From contig CALKFY010000012.1 in the NCBI GenBank assembly GCA_938084925.1, forward strand, positions 1-41,384: a DNA stretch of 41,384 bases, written 5' to 3'. The translations under genes were made by a program, and so were the position numbers. Source of the stretch: an uncultured Pseudomonadales bacterium. Its GTDB lineage: Bacteria > Pseudomonadota > Gammaproteobacteria > Pseudomonadales > Balneatricaceae. This document shows positions 10,019-19,740 of the stretch, piece by piece. Each line of letters opens with the position of its first letter. The stretch's first letter is position 1. The notes beneath the pieces are model-generated. The model worked only from the letters and a program-made list of their open reading frames with translations. It ran no database searches and was not told where the DNA came from.

Positions 10019-10372
10019 ATGGAAGTAGCAATTTTAGTTGTTCACGTACTACTAGCCATTGCTTTGGTAGGTTTAATCTTACTGCAACAAGGTAAAGGCG
10101 CAGATGCCGGTGCCTCTTTTGGCGGCGGCGGTGCTTCACAAACTGTATTTGGTAGTAGCGGTAGCGGTAACTTTTTGAGTTCTGCGACAACTTATATTGC
10201 CGCTGGTTTGTTTGTGACTAGTTTTGCTCTGGCTTATTACGCTAAGCAAAAAGCTGATGCCATTGCTACTGCTGATTTGCCTGTAGTGGTTGAGGAAGTG
10301 CAGCAAGAAGCCTTGCCTGCCTTGGATGGTGTGCTTAAGCCTCTGGATGCTGATATCCCAACCGTAGACTAA
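10019..10372 (+). CDS. secG: preprotein translocase subunit SecG
   Basis: Small membrane subunit of the SecYEG protein-conducting channel. 117 residues with two membrane helices (about 3-22 and 53-72) separated by a glycine/serine-rich loop containing LLQQGKGADAGASFGGG and QTVFGSSGSGNFL, both typical of SecG. GAGAG lies upstream of the ATG. The C-terminal extension after helix 2 is acidic and poorly conserved in the family. tRNA-Leu begins 8 bases after the stop, so the two are probably co-transcribed. Confidence 0.95.
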   Translation: MEVAILVVHVLLAIALVGLILLQQGKGADAGASFGGGGASQTVFGSSGSGNFLSSATTYIAAGLFVTSFALAYYAKQKADAIATADLPVVVEEVQQEALPALDGVLKPLDADIPTVD

Positions 10373-10380
10373 TATATTTA

Positions 10381-10466
10381 GCCGACGTGGTGGAATTGGT
10401 AGACACGCCATCTTGAGGGGGTGGTGGGCAATGCTCGTGCGGGTTCAAGTCCCGCCGTCGGCACCA
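10381..10466 (+). tRNA. tRNA-Leu (anticodon GAG)
   Basis: Acceptor arms GCCGACG and CGTCGGC pair fully, discriminator A and encoded CCA follow. Anticodon stem CCATC/GGTGG with loop TTGAGGG gives GAG, reading CUC/CUU. A long variable arm (class II) and the T loop GGTTCAAGTCC are present. The position between secG and tRNA-fMet is the same as in E. coli. Confidence 0.97.
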
Positions 10467-10504
10467 TCTTAAGTTCAGTGATTGTTTATAATTGCTGAGA
10501 TACT

Positions 10505-10534
10505 AAAGCCTGTATTTATAATACGGGCTTTTTT
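10505..10534 (+). terminator. intrinsic terminator after tRNA-Leu
   Basis: Stem AAGCCTGTAT / ATACGGGCTT (one T-G pair) with loop TTATA, ending in a T-run. It ends the secG-tRNA-Leu transcript before the tRNA-fMet promoter. Confidence 0.85.
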
Positions 10535-10600
10535 GTGGCTGTTGAGTGCGGGTTAGTGGTGAGTTGAGGCGTTAAGTGTTGATGTTGCTGGCTTCTTTCG

Positions 10601-10629
10601 TTGACTCGTGAGGCCTTATGGCGTAGAAT
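10601..10629 (+). promoter_or_regulatory. sigma-70 promoter of tRNA-fMet
   Basis: TTGACT at 10601-10606 and TAGAAT at 10624-10629 with exactly 17 bases between. The predicted start at about 10636 is a few bases before the tRNA. This is probably also the main promoter of the rimP-nusA-infB operon downstream. Confidence 0.85.
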
Positions 10630-10642
10630 ACGTGCACGTTGA

Positions 10643-10719
<77 letters not shown>

Positions 10720-10785
10720 AATACTCAAGTTTGAGGTTTGAAAGATTCGTCTTTCTGCTGAACTGAAAACTTCGAACTTAATGAG

Positions 10786-10812
10786 GCCCCTTTATGGGGC
10801 TTTGTTGTTTTT
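10786..10812 (+). terminator. terminator-like hairpin 1 after tRNA-fMet
   Basis: GCCCC-TTTAT-GGGGC followed by TTTGTTGTTTTT. First of two tandem hairpins between tRNA-fMet and rimP. Confidence 0.75.
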
Positions 10813-10839
10813 AAAATGGGTCATTTGGACCCATTTTTT
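10813..10839 (+). terminator. terminator-like hairpin 2 before rimP
   Basis: AAAATGGGTC-ATTTG-GACCCATTTT with a 10-base stem, ending in T6. It ends 22 bases before the rimP start, leaving no room for another promoter, so rimP-nusA-infB transcription seems to depend on reading through it. Confidence 0.8.
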
Positions 10840-10861
10840 GTTTTTGCAAAGAGGTTAAATC

Positions 10862-11317
10862 GTGGCCAGTGCTGCAGCTCAGCTAGAAACCTTGATACAG
10901 CCGGCCGTTGAGGCTTGTGGCTGCGAGTTTTGGGGTTTGGAATACATATCGCAAGGGCGTTTTAGTACCTTGCGTGTATATATCGACCATGCCGATGGTA
11001 TTGATGTTGATATGTGTGCCGAAGTGAGTCGTCAAGTTAGTGCGATCATGGATGTAGAAGACCCAATTACTGGGGAGTACAACCTAGAAGTGTCGTCGCC
11101 GGGCTTAGATCGACCGTTGTTTACGCTGGAGCAGTATGCAATTAATGCTGGCCAGACAATTAGTTTGCGTTTGCGCATGGCTTTTGATGGTCGTCGCAAA
11201 TTCACTGGTTTGTTACGCGGTGTCGAAGGTGAAGACATTGTGCTGCAAGTTGATAATGAAGAATTTTTGCTGCCGTTAAGTAGCATTGATAAAGCGAATG
11301 TTGTTCCACGTTTTTAG
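10862..11317 (+). CDS. rimP: ribosome maturation factor RimP
   Basis: 30S subunit maturation factor. 151 residues, starting at GTG with GAGG at 10851-10854. Family motifs: [24 protein letters not shown] in the N-terminal domain, [21 protein letters not shown], the signature [15 protein letters not shown], and a C-terminal SH3-like domain ending in KANVVPRF. nusA follows 19 bases later. It is the first protein gene of the operon behind tRNA-fMet. Confidence 0.97.
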   Translation: MASAAAQLETLIQPAVEACGCEFWGLEYISQGRFSTLRVYIDHADGIDVDMCAEVSRQVSAIMDVEDPITGEYNLEVSSPGLDRPLFTLEQYAINAGQTISLRLRMAFDGRRKFTGLLRGVEGEDIVLQVDNEEFLLPLSSIDKANVVPRF

Positions 11318-11336
11318 TGGTTAAGTGAGAGCTGAT

Positions 11337-12818
11337 ATGAACAAAGAAATTCTATTAGTAGCCGAAGCGGTTTCTAACGAAAAAGACGTGCCAAAGGACG
11401 TTATCTTCGAAGCGATTGAGTTGGCCTTGGCCACCGCTACTCGTAAGCGCATTGACGAGGAATGCGATATTCGCGTGTCCATCGATCGTAAGAGTGGCGA
11501 AGCTGTAACCCACCGCTGCTGGACCGTGGTTACTGATGAAGATTACACTAATCCTTCTGCTGAGTTGATTGTAGAAGATGCTCAGGAAGACAACCCTGAG
11601 CTAGAGCTCGGTGATGTCGTTAAAGAAGAGATTGCTACCGAAGCCTTTGGTCGTATCGCAGCCCAAACTGCTAAGCAGGTGATCGTACAAAAAGTACGTG
11701 AAGCAGAGCGCGCTAAAGTTGTTGAACTGTACCGTGATCGCATTGGCGAAATTATTAGTGGTACTGTGAAGAAGGTGACTCGTGATAATGTTATCGTTGA
11801 TTTAGGTAACAACGCCGAAGCTTTGTTGGGTCGTGATCAGTTGATCGGTCGTGAAACCTTCCGCATGGGTGACCGTGTACGAGCACTACTTTCTGAAGTA
11901 CGTACCGAAAACCGTGGTCCTCAGTTATTCTTGAGTCGTACTGAGTCACAGATGTTGGTAGAGTTGTTTAAAATTGAAGTGCCTGAGATTTCTGAAGAAG
12001 TTATTGAAATCCGTGCTGCTGCTCGTGACCCAGGTTCTCGTGCTAAAATTGCTGTTAAGACTAACGATGGTCGTATCGATCCAGTCGGTGCCTGTGTAGG
12101 TATGCGTGGTTCACGTGTGCAAGCCGTCACTGGCGAACTGGGTAACGAGCGTGTTGATATTGTCTTGTGGGATGATAACCCAGCACAATTGGTTATCAAT
12201 GCCATGGCGCCTGCTGAAGTAAGTTCTATCGTTGTCGACGAAGATAAGCACTCAATGGATGTGGCGGTAAACGAAGAAAATCTAGCCATGGCCATTGGCC
12301 GTAGCGGCCAGAATGTGCGTTTGGCTTCTGAATTAACTGGTTGGACTATCAATGTGATGTCCGAAGAAGAAGCTGGTGAAAAGCAAGAGCAAGAAGTAGG
12401 TAGCCTAGTCCAACGTTTTGTTGATGCTCTAGATATCGACGAAGACTTCGCCATGATGTTGGTTGAAGAAGGCTTTGCTTCCTTGGAAGAAATTGCTTAC
12501 GTACCACTAGAAGAAATGTTGGAAATCGACGGCTTAGACGAAGACATCGTTGAAGAGCTGCGCGGTCGTGCCAAGAACCAATTGTTGAACCAAGCTATTG
12601 CAGCGGAAGAGCAGTTGGATAATCAAGAGCCTGCAGAAGACCTGTTGAACATGGACGGCATGGATAAGCATCTAGCATTTGTATTAGCTAGCCGCGGTAT
12701 CATCACCATGGAAGACTTGGCTGAACAGGCTGTTGATGAATTGATGGATATTGAAGAGCTGAACGAAGAGAAAGCGGCGGAGTTGATTATGACTGCCCGT
12801 GCACCTTGGTTCGAGTAA
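11337..12818 (+). CDS. nusA: transcription termination/antitermination factor NusA
   Basis: Binds RNA polymerase and modulates pausing, termination and antitermination. Start ATG at 11337 ([16 protein letters not shown] matches the family), with GAGAG about 6 bases upstream; a GTG at 11325 would add four unconserved residues. 493 residues: N-terminal polymerase-binding domain, S1 domain, KH1 and KH2 ([22 protein letters not shown]), then two acidic C-terminal repeats as in E. coli. Lies between rimP and infB. In E. coli NusA controls its own operon, which may connect with the tandem hairpins upstream. Confidence 0.98.
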   Translation: MNKEILLVAEAVSNEKDVPKDVIFEAIELALATATRKRIDEECDIRVSIDRKSGEAVTHRCWTVVTDEDYTNPSAELIVEDAQEDNPELELGDVVKEEIATEAFGRIAAQTAKQVIVQKVREAERAKVVELYRDRIGEIISGTVKKVTRDNVIVDLGNNAEALLGRDQLIGRETFRMGDRVRALLSEVRTENRGPQLFLSRTESQMLVELFKIEVPEISEEVIEIRAAARDPGSRAKIAVKTNDGRIDPVGACVGMRGSRVQAVTGELGNERVDIVLWDDNPAQLVINAMAPAEVSSIVVDEDKHSMDVAVNEENLAMAIGRSGQNVRLASELTGWTINVMSEEEAGEKQEQEVGSLVQRFVDALDIDEDFAMMLVEEGFASLEEIAYVPLEEMLEIDGLDEDIVEELRGRAKNQLLNQAIAAEEQLDNQEPAEDLLNMDGMDKHLAFVLASRGIITMEDLAEQAVDELMDIEELNEEKAAELIMTARAPWFE

Positions 12819-12844
12819 TCGCCAACCCAAAGGAGAAATAAATC

Positions 12845-15406
12845 ATGACAGACCTAACTGTCGAAAAACTTGCCGGTACGGTAGGTGTTCCCGTTGAGCG
12901 ATTGCTGACTCAAATGGAAGAAGCAGGCTTGACCAAGCGTGCTGCAAAAGACGCCGTATCTGAAGAAGAGCGTAAGTCTTTGCTAGTACACTTGCAAAAA
13001 GCTCACGGTGGCAGCGGCGAAGAAGCCGATGGCCCTAAGAAAATTACTTTGCGTCGCAAAACTACCAGTACTTTGAAAGTTGCCGGTACGGGTGGCAAGC
13101 GCACGGTTAACGTTGAAGTGCGTAAGAAGCGTACCTACGTTAAGCAAAGCGAAGAAGAGCTACAAGCTAAAGCAGAAGCTGAGCAAGCAGAGCTAAAAGC
13201 TCAGCAAGAAGCCGCAGAACAACAAGCTGCTGCACAAGCCGCGTCTGAAAAAGCTGCTGCTGAGCAGGCTGCTGCTGACCAAGCTGCCGCCGAAGCCGCT
13301 ATTAAAGAGGCTGAAGCCCAAGCTGCTGAAGCGACTGTTGCTGCGCAAGCTGCTGCTGTGCAAACTGAAAAAGCCGCGCCTGCTGCTGAGGTGCGTAAAG
13401 AGCAGCCTAAGAAAGAAGTTAAGAAAGAAGTCAAGAAGTCTAAAAGCGGCGCGCAAGAACGTACCTTTAGTTCTCCTGATAAGCCACGAGGTGGGGCTCC
13501 TAACAAGGGCAAGCCACAAGGTAAGGGCAATGCCAACAAGAAGCGTGGTATGGGGGGTGATGATGATCGCTACCGCAAGCCTCGTAACAAAGGTAAGTTG
13601 ACTGCTCCTAAGCGTAACCAGGAGCATGGTTTCTCGCGTCCAACAGAAGCTGTGGTTCACGAAGTTGCTGTGCCTGAATCTATCACCGTAGCTGAGCTTG
13701 CTAGCAAGATGAGCGTAAAGGCGGCAGAAGTGATCAAGGTGATGTTTAGTATGGGTGCTATGGCAACCATCAACCAAACTATCGACCAAGATACAGCCAC
13801 TATCGTTGTAGAAGAAATGGGTCACACAGTTAAATTGTTGAAAGACGATGCCGTTGAAACTGCCGTTGTTGACAATATTAACTATGAAGGTACCGAAGTT
13901 ACTCGTGCGCCAGTTGTTACCGTAATGGGTCACGTTGACCATGGTAAGACTTCTTTGCTAGATAGTATCCGTGCTACACAGGTAGCCTCTGGTGAATCCG
14001 GTGGTATTACCCAGCACATTGGTGCATACCACGTAGATACTGACAAGGGCATGGTAACCTTCCTTGATACTCCTGGACACGCTGCCTTTACTGCCATGCG
14101 TGCCCGTGGTGCACAAGCCACCGATATTGTTATCCTGGTTGTGGCCGCCGACGATGGTGTTATGCCACAAACTGAAGAAGCTGTACAGCACGCGAAAGCG
14201 GCCGGTGTGCCTTTGGTTGTGGCCATCAATAAGATGGACAAAGAAGGTGCTGATCCTGATCGAGTGAAGACTGAATTGTCTAGCCGTGATGTATTGCCAG
14301 AAGACTGGGGTGGTGACGTGCAGTTTATCCCCGTCTCGGCTAAGACCGGTGAAGGCATTGATGGTCTACTAGATGCGGTACTGCTAGAAGCTGAAGTATT
14401 GGAGTTGACTGCTGTGCCAGAAGCGCCTGCAAAAGGCGTTGTTGTAGAAGCGCGCTTGGACAAGGGGCGTGGTTCTGTGGCTACTGTATTGATTCAAAAT
14501 GGTACCCTAAATCAAGGTGATATTGTGTTGGCTGGCCAGCAGTTTGGTCGCGTACGTGCCATGTTGGACGAAAACGGTAAGCCAGTAAAAAATGCTGGTC
14601 CTGCAATCCCTGTAGAAATATTGGGTCTGAACGGTACGCCTGATTCTGGTGAAGATTTTACCGTAGTACCTGATGAGAAGAAGGCTCGTGAAGTTGCCTT
14701 GTTCCGTCAAGGTAAATACCGTGACGTTAAGCTGGCGCGCCAACAAGCTGCTAAGCTAGATTCTATGTTTGCTAGCATGGGTAAAGAGCAAGCCAGTGTC
14801 TTGAACGTGGTGCTAAAGACCGACGTACGTGGTTCCTTGGAAGCCTTGACTGCCTCCTTGATGGACCTAGGTACCGAAGAAGTAAAAGTGAACGTGGTTT
14901 CTGGTGGTGTCGGTGGTATTGCCGAGTCTGACGTTAACCTTGCTGTTGCTTCTAGCGCGGTTATTTTTGGTTTCAACGTGCGTGCTGATGGCCCTGCTAA
15001 GCAGTTGATCGAAAAAGAAGGCGTTGATCTGCGTTACTATAGCGTAATCTACGACATCATCAACGATGTGAAGCAAGCCTTGTCGGGCATGTTGTCACCA
15101 GAGTTGCGTGAAGAAATTGTAGGTATTGCCGAAGTGCGTGACGTATTCCGTTCACCTAAGCTTGGTTTGATTGCTGGTTGTATGGTGACCGAAGGTACTA
15201 TGCACCGTAGCAAGCCTATCCGTGTATTGCGTGACAACGTGGTTATCTATGAAGGCGAGTTGGAATCCCTACGTCGCTTCAAGGATGCGGTACAAGAAGT
15301 ACGTAACGGTATGGAATGTGGTATCGGCGTGAAGAGCTACAATGACGTTAAGGTTGGCGACCAAATCGAAGTATTCGATACGGTTGAGATTCAGCGTTCA
15401 CTGTAA
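12845..15406 (+). CDS. infB: translation initiation factor IF-2
   Basis: GTPase that places fMet-tRNA on the 30S subunit and promotes subunit joining. 853 residues with AGGAG before the ATG. The N-terminal IF2-N domain is followed by a long Ala/Glu/Lys/Gln-rich linker (about 100-200) and a second IF2-N module. G domain: GHVDHGKT (362-369), [12 protein letters not shown] and SAKTGEG. Domains II-IV end in the fMet-tRNA binding C-terminus. The linker makes long open frames on the opposite strand that are not genes. The start of a shorter isoform (IF2-beta type) cannot be judged from sequence. Confidence 0.98.
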   Translation: MTDLTVEKLAGTVGVPVERLLTQMEEAGLTKRAAKDAVSEEERKSLLVHLQKAHGGSGEEADGPKKITLRRKTTSTLKVAGTGGKRTVNVEVRKKRTYVKQSEEELQAKAEAEQAELKAQQEAAEQQAAAQAASEKAAAEQAAADQAAAEAAIKEAEAQAAEATVAAQAAAVQTEKAAPAAEVRKEQPKKEVKKEVKKSKSGAQERTFSSPDKPRGGAPNKGKPQGKGNANKKRGMGGDDDRYRKPRNKGKLTAPKRNQEHGFSRPTEAVVHEVAVPESITVAELASKMSVKAAEVIKVMFSMGAMATINQTIDQDTATIVVEEMGHTVKLLKDDAVETAVVDNINYEGTEVTRAPVVTVMGHVDHGKTSLLDSIRATQVASGESGGITQHIGAYHVDTDKGMVTFLDTPGHAAFTAMRARGAQATDIVILVVAADDGVMPQTEEAVQHAKAAGVPLVVAINKMDKEGADPDRVKTELSSRDVLPEDWGGDVQFIPVSAKTGEGIDGLLDAVLLEAEVLELTAVPEAPAKGVVVEARLDKGRGSVATVLIQNGTLNQGDIVLAGQQFGRVRAMLDENGKPVKNAGPAIPVEILGLNGTPDSGEDFTVVPDEKKAREVALFRQGKYRDVKLARQQAAKLDSMFASMGKEQASVLNVVLKTDVRGSLEALTASLMDLGTEEVKVNVVSGGVGGIAESDVNLAVASSAVIFGFNVRADGPAKQLIEKEGVDLRYYSVIYDIINDVKQALSGMLSPELREEIVGIAEVRDVFRSPKLGLIAGCMVTEGTMHRSKPIRVLRDNVVIYEGELESLRRFKDAVQEVRNGMECGIGVKSYNDVKVGDQIEVFDTVEIQRSL

Positions 15407-15440
15407 GCTTCAGCTAAATAGTAAGAAAAGAGAATATTGC

Positions 15441-15806
15441 ATGGCCCAGGAATATAGTCGTACGCAGCGGGTTGCTGACCAAATTCAACGTGAATTGGCA
15501 GTGCTGATACAGCAAGAAGTCAAAGACCCTCGTGTGGGTATGGCGACCGTAAGTGCTGTGGAGGTGTCCCGCGATATGGGTCATGCGAAGGTTTTTGTTA
15601 CTGTCTTAGGCTCTGACGCAGCTGACGAAATTAAAACCTCCGTTAAAGCGTTAAACAACGCCGCCAGCTTCCTGCGCGGCCAGCTTGGTCGCCGTATGCA
15701 ATTGCGCACGGTGCCAACGCTACGTTTTCATTATGATGATAGCCTGCAACGCGGCAATTATCTTAGTAACCTTATTGACCAAGCACGTTCAAAAGACAGC
15801 GAGTAG
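15441..15806 (+). CDS. rbfA: ribosome-binding factor A
   Basis: Cold-adaptation and 16S rRNA 5'-end maturation factor of the 30S subunit. Start ATG at 15441, giving 121 residues (family about 120-133); an upstream frame extends into infB but is not conserved. KH-type fold with [24 protein letters not shown] at the start, AKVFVTVLG, and the [14 protein letters not shown] strand near the end. Fourth gene of the operon. Its TAG stop codon lies inside a palindromic repeat (15803-15824). Confidence 0.96.
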   Translation: MAQEYSRTQRVADQIQRELAVLIQQEVKDPRVGMATVSAVEVSRDMGHAKVFVTVLGSDAADEIKTSVKALNNAASFLRGQLGRRMQLRTVPTLRFHYDDSLQRGNYLSNLIDQARSKDSE

Positions 15807-15824
15807 GTCGGGATTCATCCCGAC
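15803..15824 (+). repeat. 3'-end palindromic repeat, copy B (contains rbfA stop)
   Basis: GTAG followed by GTCGGGATTCATCCCGAC. The TAG of the repeat (15804-15806) is the rbfA stop codon. Same orientation relative to the gene as copies A, C and D. Confidence 0.75.
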
Positions 15825-15868
15825 ACCGTGCGGTATTGATACCTGAACTCTTTAACTTCCCTAATCCT

Positions 15869-16846
15869 ATGGCAAAAAAACCCAAAGGGCGTGCCGTAAG
15901 CGGCATCCTTATTCTTGATAAGCCTACGGGCATGAGCTCCAATCATGCTTTGCAGCGTGTGAAGCGGTTGTTTGGCGCCCGCAAGGCGGGTCATACCGGT
16001 GCTTTGGATCCTCTAGCTACTGGTCTGCTACCTATTTGCTTGGGCGAAGCCACTAAGGTTACGCAATTTCTACTGGATGCTAATAAGCGTTATCAAACCA
16101 CGGCGCAACTTGGTGTGCGTACGGATTCCAGTGATGCCGATGGCGAGGTATTAGAAACCAAGCCTTGTGAGCATATCACTCAGGCTATGGTAGAGGCTGA
16201 ATTGCCTCAGTTTCGCGGCAGCATTAGCCAAGTGCCTTCTATGTTTTCTGCTTTAAAGCACAACGGTCAGCCTTTGTATAAGTTGGCTCGCGCTGGTAAA
16301 AAAGTTGAAGTGAAAGCCCGCCAAGTGAATATTTTTGATCTAACCTTAATGTCTATGCAGGACACACAAGTGCGTATGGATATCACTTGTAGCAAAGGCA
16401 CCTATATCCGCTCAATCGTGGAAGATTTGGGCTTGGCCTTAGATTGTGGTGCCCATGTGGCGCAGCTACGACGCCTTGAGGCCGGACCTTTTGTGGCGCA
16501 GCAGATGGTGACTTTGGAGCAGCTGCAAGAAATAATTGAATCGGTGCATCGTCAATATGAGGGCGAGGCCCCAGAAGAAGCCATATTTGCGGCTCTGGAT
16601 GCCCTATTATTGCCCCTTGATACTGCCGTTTTGCATTTAGATGCTGTACAATTAGGCGCCCAACAATCAGGTGCGCTGCAGCAAGGCAAGGTAATTGTTT
16701 TGGATGAGCAGCAGGTAAGCCCTGGTGTGGTGCGAGTATATAACTCGCCGGTACATGACGCCGAGTCTTTTATAGGTCTAGCTGAAGTATCAGAAGATGG
16801 TACCTTGCGTGCCAAACGTCTACTACAGACACAGTCCGATAGTTAA
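15869..16846 (+). CDS. truB: tRNA pseudouridine(55) synthase TruB
   Basis: Makes pseudouridine 55 in the T loop of tRNAs. Start ATG at 15869 puts the catalytic aspartate of GHTGALDPLATGLL at D47 (D48 in E. coli), which supports this start over TTG at 15836; neither has a clear ribosome site. 325 residues: catalytic domain with KRYQTTAQLGVRTDSSDADG and KGTYIRSIVEDLG, then a C-terminal PUA-like part. Lies between rbfA and rpsO as in E. coli. Confidence 0.96.
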   Translation: MAKKPKGRAVSGILILDKPTGMSSNHALQRVKRLFGARKAGHTGALDPLATGLLPICLGEATKVTQFLLDANKRYQTTAQLGVRTDSSDADGEVLETKPCEHITQAMVEAELPQFRGSISQVPSMFSALKHNGQPLYKLARAGKKVEVKARQVNIFDLTLMSMQDTQVRMDITCSKGTYIRSIVEDLGLALDCGAHVAQLRRLEAGPFVAQQMVTLEQLQEIIESVHRQYEGEAPEEAIFAALDALLLPLDTAVLHLDAVQLGAQQSGALQQGKVIVLDEQQVSPGVVRVYNSPVHDAESFIGLAEVSEDGTLRAKRLLQTQSDS

Positions 16847-16927
16847 TATCTGGCTTCGTTAAGTAGACCTAGGTGGCAAGGTTTTTTCGGTCCCACTGTT
16901 AATATGCGCGGTGTGGACCTAGTTAAG

Positions 16928-16947
16928 CTTCAAAGCTTACTTTGAAG
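16928..16947 (+). promoter_or_regulatory. stem-loop in rpsO leader
   Basis: CTTCAAAG-CTTA-CTTTGAAG, a perfect 8-base stem with a 4-base loop, 11 bases before the AGGAG of rpsO. S15 represses its own translation through leader RNA structure in several bacteria; whether this stem is the operator is inference. Confidence 0.45.
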
Positions 16948-16970
16948 GCATATTCTTAGGAGAAACTATT

Positions 16971-17240
16971 ATGGCACTATCTGCCCAAGAAAAAGCTGCA
17001 CTTGTAGCTGATTACCAAGTTGCCGAAGGCGACACTGGTTCCCCAGAAGTACAAGTTGCTTTGTTAACTGCCAACATCGTTGGTCTACAAAGCCACTTTA
17101 AAGAGCACAAGCAAGATCACCACTCCCGTCGTGGTCTAATTCGCATGGTAAACCAACGTCGTAAGTTGTTGGACTACCTAAAGCGTAAAAATGCTACTCG
17201 CTACACGACTCTAATCGGTCGTTTGGGGCTACGCCGCTAA
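16971..17240 (+). CDS. rpsO: 30S ribosomal protein S15
   Basis: Primary 16S rRNA-binding protein of the 30S platform. 89 residues, standard length, with AGGAG upstream of the ATG. Conserved [28 protein letters not shown] and [12 protein letters not shown] segments, ending in LGLRR. Leucine codons are CTA 6, TTG 4, CTT 1, TTA 1 and CTG 0, a strong deviation from the CTG preference of E. coli ribosomal genes. pnp follows after a 217-base leader. Confidence 0.98.
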   Translation: MALSAQEKAALVADYQVAEGDTGSPEVQVALLTANIVGLQSHFKEHKQDHHSRRGLIRMVNQRRKLLDYLKRKNATRYTTLIGRLGLRR

Positions 17241-17251
17241 AATGGTTGTAC

Positions 17252-17276
17252 AGGGCCGGGTATTTTACCCGGCCCT
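17252..17276 (+). terminator. GC-rich hairpin after rpsO
   Basis: AGGGCCGGGTA-TTT-TACCCGGCCCT arms, an 11-base perfect stem starting 11 bases after the rpsO stop. Followed by ACTTATTT, a poor U-tract, so it may be a partial terminator or a barrier protecting rpsO mRNA. Confidence 0.7.
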
Positions 17277-17343
17277 ACTTATTTGGGTGATCTGAAAATT
17301 GCCTGTAACAAATGGAAATGGAATTTTTGTAACAGCTTGGCCC

Positions 17344-17407
17344 GTACTTCTTATTAGCTTGCTTAACGTAAAGCGCGTTAACTAATAAAACGAGTTAATA
17401 AGAGTAC
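17344..17407 (+). promoter_or_regulatory. long imperfect hairpin in pnp leader
   Basis: GTACTTCTTATTA (17344-17356) can pair with TTAATAAGAGTAC (17395-17407); inside, TTATTAG/CTAATAA and TTAACG/CGTTAA pair. A second, smaller inverted repeat (CTGTAACAAA / TTTGTAACAG) lies at about 17302-17335. In E. coli a long pnp leader stem is cut by RNase III and mediates autocontrol; a similar role here is inferred. Confidence 0.5.
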
Positions 17408-17457
17408 TGGTGGAACAAACTGAATCCAAAAAGACGTTTCCAAATATGGAGAAATAA

Positions 17458-19539
17458 ATGTCTGTAATTACTAAGACTTTTCAATACGGACAGCAGTCCG
17501 TAACTATCGAAACAGGACGCATTGCGCGTCAAGCATCGGGTGCCGTATTGGTAACTGTTGATGATGCTGTGCAAGTATTGGTTGCCGTTGTTGGTGCCAA
17601 GACAGCACGTCCAGACCAGGGTTTCTTCCCGTTGTCTGTACACTATCAAGAAAAAGCCTATTCTGTAGGTAAAATTCCTGGTGGCTTCTTTAAGCGTGAA
17701 GCCCGTCCAAGCGAATTTGAAACTCTAACAAGCCGTCTAATCGACCGTCCAATTCGTCCATTGTTCCCTAAGGGTTTCATGAACGAAGTGCAGGTGATTT
17801 GTACTGTTGTTTCTGCTGATAAAAAGAACAGCCCAGACATCGCTGCCATGATTGGTACTTCTGCTGCCCTAGCTATCTCTGGTATTCCTTTCGCTGGCCC
17901 AATTGGTGCTGCGCGTGTTGGTTACAACGACGACGGCTACATGCTAAACCCAAGCTACGAAGCAATGGCTACTTCTGACCTAGACATGGTTGTTGCTGGT
18001 ACTGCTGACGCTGTATTGATGGTTGAATCTGAAGCTGACGAGTTGAGCGAAGACGAAATGCTAGGCGCTGTATTGTTTGCTCACGATGAGATGCAGACAG
18101 TTGTTAATGCGGTTAACGAATTTGCTGCTGAAGCTGCCAAGCCTACTTGGGCATGGGAAGCGGCTGCTGAAAACACTGAATTGAAAGAAGCTGTAACCGC
18201 CGCTGTTGGCGCAGCTATTGGTGAAGCTTACCAAATCAGTGACAAGATGGATCGTTACACTCGTCTAGGCGAAATCAAGGCTGACGCAATAGCACAGCTG
18301 TGTGGCGAAGACGGCCCAAGTGAAGGCGACGTACTAGGTATGGTTGCTAAGCTAGAAAAGCACACTGTACGTTCTCGTGTAGTTGCTGGCGAACCTCGTA
18401 TTGACGGTCGCGACAACAAGACCGTGCGTGGTATCAACGTAGAAATCGGTACCCTTGCTAAGGCCCACGGTTCTTCTTTGTTTACTCGTGGTGAGACTCA
18501 GTCTATTGTTGCTGCAACTCTTGGTACTAGCCGTGACCAACAAATCATTGACGCGCTGCAAGGCGAAAGCAAAGACCCGTTCATGTTGCACTACAACTTC
18601 CCAAGCTACTCTGTTGGTGAAACTGGCCGTTTCATGGGCCCAGGTCGTCGTGAAATTGGTCATGGTCGTTTGGCGCGTCGTGGTATCCAAGCGATGCTAC
18701 CTAGTCAAGAAGACTTCCCTTACACTATCCGTGTAGTATCAGAAATCACTGAATCCAACGGTTCTAGCTCTATGGCTTCCGTATGTGGTGCTTCTTTGGC
18801 GCTAATGGATGCTGGTGTACCGCTTAAGGCACCGGTAGCAGGTATTGCTATGGGTCTGATCAAAGAAGATGCTGGCTTTGCCGTATTGACTGATATCTTG
18901 GGTGATGAAGATCACTTGGGCGACATGGACTTTAAGGTTGCTGGTTCTGCTGACGGTATCACTGCATTGCAGATGGATATCAAGATCCAAGGTATCACCG
19001 AAGAGATCATGGAAATTGCTCTAGACCAGGCTTACGATGCTCGTATCCACATCTTGGGCGAGATGAACAAGTTGATCTCTGAGCCACGTGCTGAATTGAA
19101 CGACAATGCGCCAACTATGAAGGCCATTAAGATCGACCAAGACAAGATCCGTGACGTAATTGGTAAGGGTGGCGCAACCATCCGTGGTCTATGCGAAGAA
19201 ACTGGTGCTTCTATCGACATCGAAGATGACGGTACTGTACGTGTTTACGCTGATGACAAGGCATCTGCCGAGTTGGCCGAGCAGAAGATCCTAGCGATCA
19301 CTGCTGAAGCTGAAGTTGGTGCTATCTACGAAGGTAAGGTAGAGCGTATTGTAGACTTCGGTGCATTCGTTAACATCTTGCCAGGCAAAGATGGTCTAGT
19401 ACACATTTCTCAAATCTCTCAGGAGCGTGTTGAGAAGGTAACTGACTACCTAGAAGAAGGCCAAATGGTTAAAGTTAAGGTATTGGACGTGGACGCCCGC
19501 GGCCGTATCAAGTTGACCATGAAGGACATGGAAGCTTAA
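17458..19539 (+). CDS. pnp: polyribonucleotide nucleotidyltransferase (PNPase)
   Basis: 3'-5' phosphorolytic exoribonuclease, usually in the degradosome. 693 residues (family about 695-711), with GGAG before the ATG. Two RNase PH-like domains: the first with [22 protein letters not shown], the second with [17 protein letters not shown] and [20 protein letters not shown] domain ([25 protein letters not shown]) and an S1 domain ([31 protein letters not shown]) follow. It is directly after rpsO and ends at a strong terminator. The leader structure suggests RNase III-dependent autocontrol. Confidence 0.98.
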   Translation: MSVITKTFQYGQQSVTIETGRIARQASGAVLVTVDDAVQVLVAVVGAKTARPDQGFFPLSVHYQEKAYSVGKIPGGFFKREARPSEFETLTSRLIDRPIRPLFPKGFMNEVQVICTVVSADKKNSPDIAAMIGTSAALAISGIPFAGPIGAARVGYNDDGYMLNPSYEAMATSDLDMVVAGTADAVLMVESEADELSEDEMLGAVLFAHDEMQTVVNAVNEFAAEAAKPTWAWEAAAENTELKEAVTAAVGAAIGEAYQISDKMDRYTRLGEIKADAIAQLCGEDGPSEGDVLGMVAKLEKHTVRSRVVAGEPRIDGRDNKTVRGINVEIGTLAKAHGSSLFTRGETQSIVAATLGTSRDQQIIDALQGESKDPFMLHYNFPSYSVGETGRFMGPGRREIGHGRLARRGIQAMLPSQEDFPYTIRVVSEITESNGSSSMASVCGASLALMDAGVPLKAPVAGIAMGLIKEDAGFAVLTDILGDEDHLGDMDFKVAGSADGITALQMDIKIQGITEEIMEIALDQAYDARIHILGEMNKLISEPRAELNDNAPTMKAIKIDQDKIRDVIGKGGATIRGLCEETGASIDIEDDGTVRVYADDKASAELAEQKILAITAEAEVGAIYEGKVERIVDFGAFVNILPGKDGLVHISQISQERVEKVTDYLEEGQMVKVKVLDVDARGRIKLTMKDMEA

Positions 19540-19569
19540 TTAATAAATTAACTTTCCAATAAGAAAAAG

Positions 19570-19594
19570 GGCCGCTATTTAGCGGCCTTTTTTT
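19570..19594 (+). terminator. intrinsic terminator after pnp
   Basis: GGCCGCTATTTAGCGGCC stem-loop followed by T7. Ends the rimP-to-pnp block. Confidence 0.92.
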
Positions 19595-19740
19595 GTGTCT
19601 TTTTCATGGGAGTTGAGCGCAATTCACCTGATTTGTGTCGTTAAGCGTGTTAAAATGGTCGCTTATAGACCAGTTGGGTCGCTGTCTTATAAATGCGCTT
19701 TAAGACACTAATAGCAGCCATCATTAGGGAAAACCAAACC

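Noticed and set aside
13193-13942. 249-codon open frame on the minus strand of infB
   Set aside because: It is the mirror of the Ala/Lys/Glu-rich IF-2 linker; the Ser/Leu/Phe-rich low-complexity product matches nothing and has no ribosome site.
19693-19740. Longer serA N-terminus from ATG 19693
   Set aside because: No ribosome site, and the extra 16 residues have no counterpart in SerA.
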